64,000 nucleotides of DNA, taken from positions 1 to 64,000 of the forward strand of contig NZ_WKJN01000019.1 of the NCBI RefSeq assembly GCF_009674495.1, in the 5' to 3' direction. The position numbers and the translations under genes were made by a program. The notes under the pieces are model-generated. The model was not told the DNA's origin. It did not search any database and was given only the letters and a program-made list of their open reading frames with translations. Below are positions 1 to 7,546 of this stretch, piece after piece (positions within the stretch are counted from its first letter, which is position 1; every line of letters begins with the position of its first letter). Source of the stretch: Duganella alba. GTDB taxonomy: Bacteria; Pseudomonadota; Gammaproteobacteria; Burkholderiales; Burkholderiaceae_D.

Positions 1-597
1 GCCGCGCTGGGCGCGCCGCGCCGCCTCAGCGCCGGCCTGCTGACGCTGGCGGTGCCGGCGCTGGCCGCCGCGCTGTACCTGCAACTGGGCACGCCCGACG
101 CGCTTGATCCGAACCGCATGACGGCCTCGGCCGAGCAGGCGCGCCAGACCGAGCTGGCCGAGCTGGTGGAAGGCATGGCGGCGCAGATGAAGAAACAGCC
201 GAACGACGTCGCCGGCTGGACCATGCTGGCGCGCTCCTACGCCAGCATGGGCAATTTCGAGGACGCCGCCAACAGCTATCGCCACCTGATCAGCCTGGAC
301 CGCGACAACCCCGACCTGCTGGTCGACTTCGCCGACGTGCTGGCCATGTCGCGCGGCAAGACCATGCAGGGCGAGCCGGAACAGCTGGTGCAGCAGGCGC
401 TGCGCATCGATCCGGAAAACGTCAAGGCCCTGTCGCTGTCGGGCAGCACCCTGTTCGAACGCGGCGAATATGACGGCGCGATCCGGCAATGGAAAAAAAT
501 CCTGCCGCTGGTGCCGCCCGATTCGGAAACCGCACGCAACACCATCGACAGTATCGGCATCGCGCAACAGCGCGAGGCGGAACTGAAAGCCCCCTGA
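1..597 (+). CDS. ccmI: Cytochrome c biogenesis protein CcmI (CycH), C-terminal part; 5' end outside window
   Basis: The reading frame is open to the left edge, so the start lies upstream. What remains begins with a hydrophobic segment (about residues 10-28), followed by the LYLQLGTPDALDP stretch typical of CcmI just after its second membrane helix, then a tetratricopeptide region with repeats around GWTMLARSYASMGNFEDA and VKALSLSGSTLFERGEYDGAI. CcmI proteins hold apocytochrome c C-termini in the periplasm and deliver them to the haem ligation complex. The family places it last in ccm operons, which suits the exported thioredoxin-like gene found shortly downstream. The family call is firm; the missing N-terminus cannot be judged. 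Confidence 0.85.
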   Translation, partial: AALGAPRRLSAGLLTLAVPALAAALYLQLGTPDALDPNRMTASAEQARQTELAELVEGMAAQMKKQPNDVAGWTMLARSYASMGNFEDAANSYRHLISLDRDNPDLLVDFADVLAMSRGKTMQGEPEQLVQQALRIDPENVKALSLSGSTLFERGEYDGAIRQWKKILPLVPPDSETARNTIDSIGIAQQREAELKAP

Positions 598-619
598 TTT
601 CTTACTTGAGAGGTAGACC

Positions 620-1255
620 ATGAAGATGCATATCGCGGCCGTGTTGGCCATTACCAGCAGTTTCATGTTGGGCAGCGCGTTGGCTGCAGATACGCCGGCG
701 CCGGCTGCGGCCTCGCCGCACGCGGGCATGCACGGCCAGGCCGCCAGCGCCGAGCCGCTGAAACCGTTGCCGAAGCAGGACAAGCTGACCGTGCGCGGCT
801 GGTCGTCGCCGGCGCCGGCCGCGTGGACGCCGGTGCAGCCGGCCAGCGCCATGCGCGCGGCGCAGTTCATCCTGCCGGGCGGCACCGGCAAGACCGACGA
901 TGACGGCGAGATGGTGGTGTACTTCTTCCCGGCCGGCGACGGCGGTTCGCAGGACGCCAACATCCAGCGCTGGACCGCCGAGGTCACCGATGCGGCCGGC
1001 AAGCCGGTCAAGCCCGCCGTCACCACCAGCAAGACCGGCATGACCAAGGTCACGCTGGTGACGCTGCAAGGCGCCTACACGCGCGGCGCCAACATGCTGC
1101 CGGACGCCAAGCGCAAGACCGGCCAGACGCTGATGGTGGCGATGGTCGAGACCACCATGGGCCGCATCACCTTGCAGGCCTATGGCCCGAGCAAAACCGT
1201 GGCGGCGCACCGCGACAGTTTCATCAAGCTGGCCAACGGTTTCGTGCCGGGCTGA
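620..1255 (+). CDS. Exported protein of unknown function, 211 aa
   Basis: ATG preceded by a GAGAGG ribosome site about 7 bases upstream. An N-terminal signal peptide (MKMHIAAVLAITSSFMLGSALAA, cleavage near residue 23) is followed by a His/Pro/Ala-rich linker (to about residue 50) and a compact domain with VRGWSSPAPAAWTP, then FFPAGDGGSQDANIQRW and a conserved-looking C-terminus ending KLANGF. It lies 22 bases after the ccmI-like gene and may be cotranscribed. I do not recognise a characterised family; no catalytic motif or haem-binding CxxCH is present. Periplasmic location is inferred from the signal peptide. Confidence 0.75.
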   Translation: MKMHIAAVLAITSSFMLGSALAADTPAPAAASPHAGMHGQAASAEPLKPLPKQDKLTVRGWSSPAPAAWTPVQPASAMRAAQFILPGGTGKTDDDGEMVVYFFPAGDGGSQDANIQRWTAEVTDAAGKPVKPAVTTSKTGMTKVTLVTLQGAYTRGANMLPDAKRKTGQTLMVAMVETTMGRITLQAYGPSKTVAAHRDSFIKLANGFVPG

Positions 1256-1258
1256 TTG

Positions 1259-1750
1259 TTATGGCTTGATCCGCAGTGTGCGCGCCACCAGCGCCGCATT
1301 CTGCGGACTGTCCCATTCCTTGCTGCCGTAATGGCGCGCCAGGATGCGGCCGTTGGCGTCCACCAGCAGCGTCAGCGGAATGCGGTCGGCGCCCAGCATG
1401 GTTTCCAGTTGCAGCGCGTGGTCGAGGAAATTCGGGAAGCTGACGCGCGCGTCTTTGAGGAAGGCGCTGGCGTCGTTGCGGTAATCGTCGGTGGAGATGC
1501 CGATCACGTTGAACTGGCCGGCATAGCGGCGCGCCAGCCGGTCCACCGACGCCATCTCGGCGCGGCACGGGCCGCACCAGCTGGCCCAGACGTTGATCAG
1601 CAGCGGCTTGCCGCGGAAGGAGGACAGGTTGCGCGCCGCACCGCCCAGCGGGTCGAGCGCGGCCTGGCGCAGCGGGGCGCCGACCGCGACCGGATCGGCG
1701 GCGCTGGCGTTGCCCAGGGCCAGCGCCAGCAGGAGGAACAGGGTTTTCAT
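1259..1750 (-). CDS. TlpA-family thiol:disulfide protein (thioredoxin fold, exported)
   Basis: Thioredoxin-fold protein with the redox motif WCGPC in the context LLINVWASWCGPCRAEM, preceded by the typical FRGKPLLINVWA strand and followed later by the cis-proline strand IPLTLLVDANGRI. A signal peptide (MKTLFLLLALALGNASA) sends it to the periplasm. I chose ATG at 1750; an in-frame TTG three codons upstream (1759) is possible. It converges on the exported gene ending at 1255 with only 3 bases between. TlpA-like proteins reduce periplasmic disulfides, often apocytochrome c or CuA-site cysteines, which fits the ccm neighbourhood, but the substrate is not shown by the sequence. Confidence 0.88.
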   Translation of the reverse strand: MKTLFLLLALALGNASAADPVAVGAPLRQAALDPLGGAARNLSSFRGKPLLINVWASWCGPCRAEMASVDRLARRYAGQFNVIGISTDDYRNDASAFLKDARVSFPNFLDHALQLETMLGADRIPLTLLVDANGRILARHYGSKEWDSPQNAALVARTLRIKP

Positions 1751-1792
1751 GGAGCGCAAGTATAGAGACCTTGCGCCCCTGCAAACCTTGAC

Positions 1793-2533
1793 TTACATCA
1801 ACTCCACCTCGATCAGCGCATCGTTGGAATAGCGCTTGTTGCCGATGGGAGCGGAATACGACTTGCCGTCCTTGGCGACCTTGAGCGGCACCCGCACCTC
1901 GCCGTCCACCAGCGTGGCGCTGGCGATCGCCACATCGCTCTTCACGCCCATGTCGAAGTCCTTGAAGCCGCACCAGTCGGTGCTGAGCATCAGGGTGTTG
2001 ATCATGGCGCGCATCAGGAAGGGGATGTAGTTCTTCGCCACCGCCATCAGCACGCGGCACTCGAGCCGGATGTCGCCCAGCCGCCGCATGCCTTCCGGCA
2101 CGCCGGGGCTGCGCACCAGCGGCATGAAGCCGTAGTAGTCCTTTTTCTGGTTGAGCACGACGTCGGCGTTTTCGTCTTCCGCCTGCTCGTTGCGCGGCAG
2201 CAGAAAGCTGTGCTGGGCGTCCAGCGGCAGCGCGATGTCGGTCTTCTCGCCGGACAGCCGCACGGCCAGGCTGTCGAGCGCACCGGCCGGCGCCTTGCCG
2301 CGCGGCGTCATGCGGAAGCGGACTTCGGTGGCCCTGGGCGCCAGCTCGTGGTTGTCCTCGAAGGCATCCAGCCCGGACAGCATGTAGCGGTACGGCTGCA
2401 GGTCCGGGCTGCGGGTGCCGTTGACGACCACCATCGGGCCCGGATCGTCCTCCGGTTCCGCCGCCATCGCCGGCTGCCACAATATCGGCAGCAGCAACAG
2501 CAGCGGAACAGCGCGCAGCTTAGACTTCCTCAC
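1793..2533 (-). CDS. Exported protein of unknown function, fourth gene of the GntR-ABC operon
   Basis: GTG start at 2533 overlaps the last 14 bases of the permease gene, so it is translationally linked to the GntR-ABC operon. Signal peptide MRKSKLRAVPLLLLLPILWQPAMA, then a 220-residue domain with two cysteines (IRLECRVLMAVAKNY and STDWCGFKDFDMG) that could pair as a disulfide. The protein alternates short beta-rich segments; no enzymatic motif is recognisable. Its position suggests a periplasmic accessory factor of the transporter or a target of the same regulator; this is inference from overlap only. Confidence 0.72.
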   Translation of the reverse strand: MRKSKLRAVPLLLLLPILWQPAMAAEPEDDPGPMVVVNGTRSPDLQPYRYMLSGLDAFEDNHELAPRATEVRFRMTPRGKAPAGALDSLAVRLSGEKTDIALPLDAQHSFLLPRNEQAEDENADVVLNQKKDYYGFMPLVRSPGVPEGMRRLGDIRLECRVLMAVAKNYIPFLMRAMINTLMLSTDWCGFKDFDMGVKSDVAIASATLVDGEVRVPLKVAKDGKSYSAPIGNKRYSNDALIEVELM

Positions 2534-3467
2534 GGCGACGGCGCATGTACACGGCGACGGCGATCATCGCGATACCGGCCACGACGCCGACCCACACGCT
2601 CGGTCCGGCCAGGGTCTCCCACGAAGTCCTGAAGATGGCGTCCGGCAGCGGCGGTCCGTTGCCTTCGTGCGACAGGGTGACGGTGTCGCGGCTGAAGGCG
2701 AACCACGATCCCGGCACCACGCCCAGCAGGATGCGGTTGGTGATGTGGCTGGCGAACCAGGGCGCGTTGATGCCGAAGTGCAGCGCCTTCTGCGCCCACA
2801 GCAGCAGCAGCGTGGTGATCACCGGCGTGCCGACCGCCCACAGGAATACCTTGGAACGCGCCATGCTCGACACCATCAGCAGCCAGCCCACGGTCGGCAG
2901 CGCCCACAGCACGTACACCGGCAGCAGGCCCACCAGCCGCAGCGGCGCCAGGTAGAACTCCGGCGAACCCAGCACGGCGCCGAACAGATTGGTGCCATGG
3001 TTCAGCAGGATGGCGCAGCTGACCACCAGCACCAGCAGGCCCAGCACAATGGTGATGCCCATCGTGATCAGCGGCGCCACCACCATCGCCAGCAGCACCT
3101 TGGACAGCACGGTGGTGGCGTCCGACACCGGCAGCGATTTCCAGAACAGCAGGCTGCGGTCGCGGCGCTCGTCGTGCAGCGCGCCGAGGCAGTAGAAGAA
3201 CACCAGCAGGCCCAGCACCATCAGCACCGGCATGCCCGCGCCGAGGTAGGCCTGGGCCAGCGTGTCGGCGATGCGCGCGCGCACCGCGCCTTCGATGGTG
3301 ACCGTGCCGATGGCCTGGCCTTCGATGAAGATGCTGTCCAACTTGCCGAGGAACAGGGCGCTCAGCGCGAGCAGGGCGATGGCCGAGGCGATCGCCACCG
3401 GGGTCCACACCAGCATGCCCTTGTTTTCCCACATCTCGCGCTTGATCAGCCATTTCATGGTTTTCAT
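2520..3467 (-). CDS. ABC-2 type transporter permease, 315 aa
   Basis: Integral membrane protein with about six hydrophobic segments (near residues 20-42, 88-112, 130-160, 180-210, 220-240 and 285-305). The cytoplasmic stretch LGALHDERRDRSLLFWKSLPVSD is the signature seen in ABC-2 permeases paired with YtrB-like ATPases. It starts 4 bases inside the end of the ATPase gene, as expected for a stoichiometric pair. Substrate unknown; such GntR-controlled transporters are often tied to envelope stress or antimicrobial exposure in other bacteria (family knowledge, not shown here). Confidence 0.9.
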   Translation of the reverse strand: MKTMKWLIKREMWENKGMLVWTPVAIASAIALLALSALFLGKLDSIFIEGQAIGTVTIEGAVRARIADTLAQAYLGAGMPVLMVLGLLVFFYCLGALHDERRDRSLLFWKSLPVSDATTVLSKVLLAMVVAPLITMGITIVLGLLVLVVSCAILLNHGTNLFGAVLGSPEFYLAPLRLVGLLPVYVLWALPTVGWLLMVSSMARSKVFLWAVGTPVITTLLLLWAQKALHFGINAPWFASHITNRILLGVVPGSWFAFSRDTVTLSHEGNGPPLPDAIFRTSWETLAGPSVWVGVVAGIAMIAVAVYMRRRREEV

Positions 3468-4321
3468 GCGTAACTTCCTTTCATGGTCGCAACGAACAGG
3501 TCAGCCACGCTGGGCGTGCGCAGTTCGCCGAAATTGGCCAGTTGGCCCCGCTGGACGCCGTCGAACAGCATCACCGGCTTGCCGAACACGGTGCGCTGGC
3601 TGACCGGCTGCAAGGCGTTGGCGGCGGCGACGAATTGCGGCTCGACCATCACCTCGGTGAAGCGCTCGCCCACCTCGTCCATGCTGGCGGCCAGCGCGAT
3701 CCTGCCGTTTTCGATGAACAGCAGGTCAGTGAGGATGTGCTCGACTTCCTCGATCTGGTGGGTGGTGATCAGGATGGTCTTGTTCTCGTCGAAGTAGTCT
3801 TCCAGCAGGTTCTGGTAGAACTGCTTGCGGTACAGGATGTCCAGGCCCAGCGTCGGCTCGTCCAGCACCAGCAGCCTGGCGTCGATCGCCATCACCAGCG
3901 CCAGGTGCAGCTGCACCACCATACCCTTGGACATGGCCTTGACCTTCATGTCCGGCGTCAGCTTGGTGTTGGCGATGTACTGCTCGGCCTTGGCGCGGTT
4001 GAAGCGCGGGTGCACGCCTTCGACAAAGGCGATCGCGTCCTTGACCTTGAGCCAGCGCGGCAGGATGGCGACGTCGGCGATGAAGCAGACTTCGTTCATC
4101 AGCGCCTCGCGCTGGGTGCGCGGGTCCATGCCGAGCACCGACAGTTCGCCCTGGAACTGCGTCAGGCCGAGGATGGCCTTGAGCGTGGTGGTCTTGCCGG
4201 AGCCGTTGGGGCCGATCAGGCCGACGATGCGGCCCGCCTCGACACTGAAGCTGGCGCCATCCAGCGCGGTCTGCTTGCCGTATTGCTTGCGCAGGCCGCC
4301 GGCGGTGATGACGGCGCTCAT
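3464..4321 (-). CDS. ABC transporter ATP-binding protein, 285 aa
   Basis: Complete ABC ATPase: Walker A GPNGSGKTTT (about residue 37), Q-loop near EVCFIADVAILPRW, Walker B LLVLDEPTLGLD, and H-loop ITTHQIEEVE. The signature loop is diverged (AMSKGMVVQLHLALV rather than LSGGQ), as is common in the YtrB/GntR-linked subfamily. The start overlaps the regulator gene by 4 bases and the stop overlaps the permease by 4 bases, so regulator, ATPase and permease form one operon. The substrate cannot be told. Confidence 0.92.
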   Translation of the reverse strand: MSAVITAGGLRKQYGKQTALDGASFSVEAGRIVGLIGPNGSGKTTTLKAILGLTQFQGELSVLGMDPRTQREALMNEVCFIADVAILPRWLKVKDAIAFVEGVHPRFNRAKAEQYIANTKLTPDMKVKAMSKGMVVQLHLALVMAIDARLLVLDEPTLGLDILYRKQFYQNLLEDYFDENKTILITTHQIEEVEHILTDLLFIENGRIALAASMDEVGERFTEVMVEPQFVAAANALQPVSQRTVFGKPVMLFDGVQRGQLANFGELRTPSVADLFVATMKGSYA

Positions 4322-4674
4322 GCCGCACCTCCCGGCGCCGCCTTCAGCAGCGCTTCCAGGTCCAGGCCCAGGCGGCGGATACGTTCCAGCATCACCGGCC
4401 AGTCTTCGCGCAGGAAACGTTCGCGTTCGCTGGCCAGCAGTTTGTCGCGGGCGCCATCAGTTACGTACATACCTAATCCTCTCCGTTTTTCCACCAGCGT
4501 TTCGTCCACCAGTTCCTGGTAGGCGCGCGATACCGTGATGGGGTTGAGTTGATAATCGGCGGCGATCTGCCGTACCGAGGGCAGGGCGTCGCCCGGTTTG
4601 AGCAGGCCGTCGAGCATCATGCCGACCACCTTGTCCTTCAGCTGCCGATAGATCGGCGCGTTGTCATTCCACAT
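4318..4674 (-). CDS. GntR-family transcriptional regulator, YtrA type (short)
   Basis: A 118-residue protein: winged helix-turn-helix of GntR type (IYRQLKDKVVGMMLDGLLKPGDALPSVRQIAADYQLNPITVSRAYQELVDE) followed by only about 45 residues, too short for a UTRA or FCD effector domain. This is the architecture of YtrA regulators, which autorepress an operon encoding an ABC transporter, and the next genes are exactly that. A candidate operator lies at 4714-4731 upstream. The inducing signal is unknown. Confidence 0.92.
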   Translation of the reverse strand: MWNDNAPIYRQLKDKVVGMMLDGLLKPGDALPSVRQIAADYQLNPITVSRAYQELVDETLVEKRRGLGMYVTDGARDKLLASERERFLREDWPVMLERIRRLGLDLEALLKAAPGGAA

Positions 4675-4713
4675 ACATGTTTACCCCTTACGTGTGTTGA
4701 TGAAGTGGTGTTG

Positions 4714-4731
4714 TAGTGAACTATAACACTA
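4714..4731. promoter_or_regulatory. Inverted repeat, candidate operator of the YtrA-type regulator
   Basis: TAGTG and CACTA arms separated by eight bases, nested in a wider GTGTT/AACAC repeat (4708-4729), 40 bases upstream of the GntR start codon in an AT-rich divergent region. Position and symmetry fit autoregulation by the adjacent GntR protein; binding is inferred. Confidence 0.4.
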
Positions 4732-4801
4732 GGAATCAAAAAGGCAAGCAATGTTTATATTTTACCGACGCACGATTGAAACAAGTTCATTATTGATGGA
4801 A

Positions 4802-4810
4802 TGCTATATA
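4802..4810 (+). promoter_or_regulatory. Possible extended -10 promoter element for the stressosome operon
   Basis: TGCTATATA reads as an extended -10 box (TGn plus TATATA) 38 bases upstream of the rsbR start. No good -35 hexamer is seen at 17 bases. The rsbR gene itself has a strong AGGGGA ribosome site directly before its ATG. Confidence 0.3.
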
Positions 4811-4847
4811 GTCACCGAGTAACCTCAACTAACACACTAGGGGATTT

Positions 4848-5699
4848 ATGAGTGCCAATAACATCGCTCAGCGCCTGAGCACGCTGATCACACAGCACGA
4901 AAGCAGCATTCTGGCGGCCTGGACCGCCGAACTCGGCAGCAAAACCTTCCGCAGTGACGAAGCGTCGGTGCAGCGCCACACGCGCCAGTTCCTGGCCCTG
5001 CTGCCGGCCGCCATCGCCACCGGCGGCACCGACGACATCAATCACCGCAACTGGGACGAGGTGCGCAACCTGCTGAACGAAATCTCGGCGCAGCGCGCCA
5101 AGCAGGGATCGACGCCGAACGAGACCGCGACCTTCGTGTTCTCGCTCAAGCAGCCGCTGTTCACGCTGCTGCGCACCGAGCTGGCGGCGGAGCCTGGCGT
5201 GATGGCGGAAGTGTCGTGGGCGGTCAGCACCTTGCTCGACCAGCTGGGCCTGTACACGGTGGAAGTGTTCCAGAAGAGCCGCGATCAGATTATCGTGCGC
5301 CAGCAGCACGAGCTGATGGAGCTGTCGACCCCGGTGGTCAAGCTGTGGCAGGACATCCTGGCGCTGCCGCTGATCGGTACGCTGGACAGCGCGCGCAGCC
5401 AGGTGGTGATGGAAAGCCTGCTGGAAAAAGTGGTGGAAACCGGCGCCGCCATCGCCATCATCGACATCACCGGCGTGCCGACCGTCGACACCCTGGTGGC
5501 GCAGCACTTGATGAAAACCATCGCCGCCGCGCGCCTGATGGGCGCTGACTGCATCATTTCCGGCATCCGTCCGCAGATCGCCCAGACCATCGTCCACCTG
5601 GGCGTGAACCTGGAAGACGTGATCACCAAGGCCACCCTGGCCGACGCCTTTGTCGTGGCGCTGGACCGGGTTGGCGCCACCATCAGCCGCAAGGGTTAA
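4848..5699 (+). CDS. rsbR: RsbR-like stressosome sensor-scaffold protein (RsbRD_N + STAS)
   Basis: 283 residues. The N-terminal half (about 8-150) is all-alpha and resembles the RsbRD_N sensor domain; the C-terminal half (about 160-275) is a STAS domain that closely follows Bacillus RsbR paralogues, including DITGVPTVDT and IISGIRPQIAQT. By alignment with B. subtilis RsbRA, the two phosphorylatable positions T171 and T205 correspond to S181 (in GTLDSARS) and T215 (in PTVDTLVA), so both remain hydroxyl residues. RsbR and RsbS build the cytoplasmic stressosome shell that holds RsbT. First gene of a tight operon with rsbS, rsbT and kinases. The sensed signal is unknown; no haem or flavin motif is visible. 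Confidence 0.92.
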   Translation: MSANNIAQRLSTLITQHESSILAAWTAELGSKTFRSDEASVQRHTRQFLALLPAAIATGGTDDINHRNWDEVRNLLNEISAQRAKQGSTPNETATFVFSLKQPLFTLLRTELAAEPGVMAEVSWAVSTLLDQLGLYTVEVFQKSRDQIIVRQQHELMELSTPVVKLWQDILALPLIGTLDSARSQVVMESLLEKVVETGAAIAIIDITGVPTVDTLVAQHLMKTIAAARLMGADCIISGIRPQIAQTIVHLGVNLEDVITKATLADAFVVALDRVGATISRKG

Positions 5700-5706
5700 A
5701 CGCACG

Positions 5707-6063
5707 ATGGAACGCATACCTATTCTGCGTATCGGCGACCTGCTGCTGGTGACCATCCAGGTCGACATGCACGACCGCCTGGCCATGACGCTGCAGGACG
5801 ACCTGACCGAGCGCATCGTGCGCGACCGCGCCAAGGGCGTGCTGATCGACATTTCCGCGCTGGACCTGGTGGATTCGTTTATCGGCCGCATGATCAGCAA
5901 CACCGCCGCCATGGCGCGCGTGCTCGACGCCCAGACGGTGCTGGTCGGCATGCAGCCGGCGGTGGCGATCACGCTGGTGGAACTGGGCTTGACCTTGCCC
6001 GGCGTGAAAACCGCGCTGAATGTCGAGAAAGGCATGAAGCTGCTAGGGAAGAGCTACGAGTGA
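5707..6063 (+). CDS. rsbS: RsbS-like stressosome STAS protein
   Basis: 118 residues, a single STAS domain. I chose ATG at 5707 because MERIPILRIGDLLLVTIQ aligns with the start of Bacillus RsbS. The regulatory serine equivalent to RsbS S59 is S57 in LVDSFIGRM, and the GMQPAVAITLVELG segment is nearly identical to the Bacillus protein. RsbS is the second shell component and is phosphorylated by RsbT to release it. Starts 7 bases after rsbR; its stop codon shares a base with the rsbT start (TGATG). Confidence 0.93.
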   Translation: MERIPILRIGDLLLVTIQVDMHDRLAMTLQDDLTERIVRDRAKGVLIDISALDLVDSFIGRMISNTAAMARVLDAQTVLVGMQPAVAITLVELGLTLPGVKTALNVEKGMKLLGKSYE

Positions 6064-6530
6064 TGAACACCGCAACCGTGGATGTCAGCCGCTACCGCTC
6101 GCCCCTGGTGAACAGCTATGTTGACCGCGCCGACCTGCATCAAGTTTTGCCGCTGGAGACCGACGAACACGTGGTGGCCGTGCGCAAGGCGGTACGCGAG
6201 CACGCCATCGACATGAAGCTGAGCCTGGTCGACCAGACCAAGCTGGTGACCGCCGCCAGCGAACTGGCGCGCAACACCATCAAGTACGGCGGTGGCGGCG
6301 TGGTGGTGCTGGAACGGCTGCGCGACGGCCTGCGCAAGGGATTGCGGCTGGTGTTTGCCGACACCGGTCCCGGCATCGAGGATATCGAGCTGGCCTTGCG
6401 CGATGGTTACACCAGCGGTGGCGGGCTGGGACTGGGACTGGGCGGCACCAAGCGCCTGGTCGACGAATTCAATATAGACTCACGCCCCGGCGAGGGCGCA
6501 GCGGTAGCGATTATTAAATGGAAAATCTAA
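6063..6530 (+). CDS. rsbT: RsbT-like switch kinase (GHKL ATPase)
   Basis: 155 residues from the ATG at 6063, which overlaps the rsbS stop; a GTG one codon earlier is possible. GHKL ATPase motifs are intact: N-box SELARNTIKYGGGG, G1 box FADTGPGIED, and glycine lid GGGLGLGLGGTKRL. RsbT phosphorylates RsbS and RsbR in the stressosome and, once released, activates a partner. In Bacillus that partner is RsbU; no RsbU, RsbV/W or sigma-B gene is in this window, so the downstream target here must be something else, perhaps one of the two kinases in the same operon. Confidence 0.93.
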   Translation: MNTATVDVSRYRSPLVNSYVDRADLHQVLPLETDEHVVAVRKAVREHAIDMKLSLVDQTKLVTAASELARNTIKYGGGGVVVLERLRDGLRKGLRLVFADTGPGIEDIELALRDGYTSGGGLGLGLGGTKRLVDEFNIDSRPGEGAAVAIIKWKI

Positions 6531-7546
6531 GCAGTTCGCTCGACCCCGCCGCATGGATCAGCATCAGCCATGCGAGCGACGTCGGCGCCGCCCGCCGCAG
6601 CGGTCAACTGCTGGCAACGCAGCTGGAGATGGACGAGACGCGCAGCGGACAGCTGGCCCTCATCATCACCGAAGCCGCCACCAACATCCTCAAGCATGCC
6701 GGCGAGGGGCGCCTGCTGGCGTCCATCGTCAACCACGCGGACCAGGCCTGCATCGAAGTGCTGGCCATCGACGACGGCCCCGGCATCGGCAACCTGACAC
6801 AGGCGATGACCGACGGCGTGTCCAGCGCCGGCACCGCCGGCACCGGGCTGGGCGCGATCCGCCGCCTGGCCGACCAGTTCGACGTGTACGCGCCGTCCGG
6901 CAAAGGCACGGTGTTGTTCGCGCGCCTGTGGCGCACCGCGCCGCCGGCCAAACAGGAGGAATTTGCCAGTGGCGGCGTCTGCCTGCCGCTGGCCGGCGAA
7001 ACCGAGAGCGGCGACGCCTGGGCCGTGGCGCGCCAGGCGGGCCGCGTCACGCTGATGCTGGCCGACGGCCTGGGCCACGGCGAGCAAGCCGCCAAGGCCG
7101 CCGCCGCCGCACTGGAGACCTTGTCGGCGACGCCGGCGTCCGGCCCGCAACGGCTGATCGCCTCCTGCCACGAAGCGCTGCGGCCGACGCGCGGCGCGGC
7201 GCTGGCCATCGCCATGCTCGACCCGTCCCAGCAGCAACTGACGTTTGCCGGCATCGGCAATGTCAGCGCCAGCGTGTATGCGGATGGCGCGCGACGCCAC
7301 CTGATGTCGCACAACGGCATCGTCGGCCACAATATGCGCACGGTGCAGGAACTGAGCTTTCCATGCCCGGCCGGTGCGCTGGTGATCCTGGCCAGCGACG
7401 GCATCACCACCCAGTGGGATCTGGCCCACTATCCGGGGCTGGAAGCGCGCACGCCGGCGATTATCGCGGCGGTGTTGCTGCGTGACCACAGCCGTGGCCG
7501 CGACGACGCCAGCGTGCTGGTGGCCGCCATGCCGGGGAGCGCATGA
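6518..7546 (+). CDS. RsbT-like ATPase domain fused to RsbX/SpoIIE-type PP2C phosphatase
   Basis: 342 residues, two domains. Residues about 10-140 form a second RsbT-like GHKL ATPase (N-box ITEAATNILKHAGEG, AIDDGPGIG, GTGLGAIRRL). Residues about 150-340 form a PP2C-type phosphatase of the RsbX/SpoIIE class, with metal-binding DGLGHGEQA, ASDGITTQWD and RDDASVLV. RsbX dephosphorylates the stressosome shell to reset it; the fused ATPase suggests the reset enzyme itself binds nucleotide or docks like RsbT. The gene overlaps rsbT by 13 bases and the next kinase by 4. A fusion of this type next to rsbRST is known in other Gram-negative genomes. Confidence 0.88.
   Translation: MENLSSSLDPAAWISISHASDVGAARRSGQLLATQLEMDETRSGQLALIITEAATNILKHAGEGRLLASIVNHADQACIEVLAIDDGPGIGNLTQAMTDGVSSAGTAGTGLGAIRRLADQFDVYAPSGKGTVLFARLWRTAPPAKQEEFASGGVCLPLAGETESGDAWAVARQAGRVTLMLADGLGHGEQAAKAAAAALETLSATPASGPQRLIASCHEALRPTRGAALAIAMLDPSQQQLTFAGIGNVSASVYADGARRHLMSHNGIVGHNMRTVQELSFPCPAGALVILASDGITTQWDLAHYPGLEARTPAIIAAVLLRDHSRGRDDASVLVAAMPGSA

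Noticed and set aside
2440..3473. A long plus-strand open frame overlapping the ABC permease
   Set aside because: It translates into repetitive His/Gln/Arg-rich sequence; the minus-strand permease has clear membrane helices and operon overlaps.
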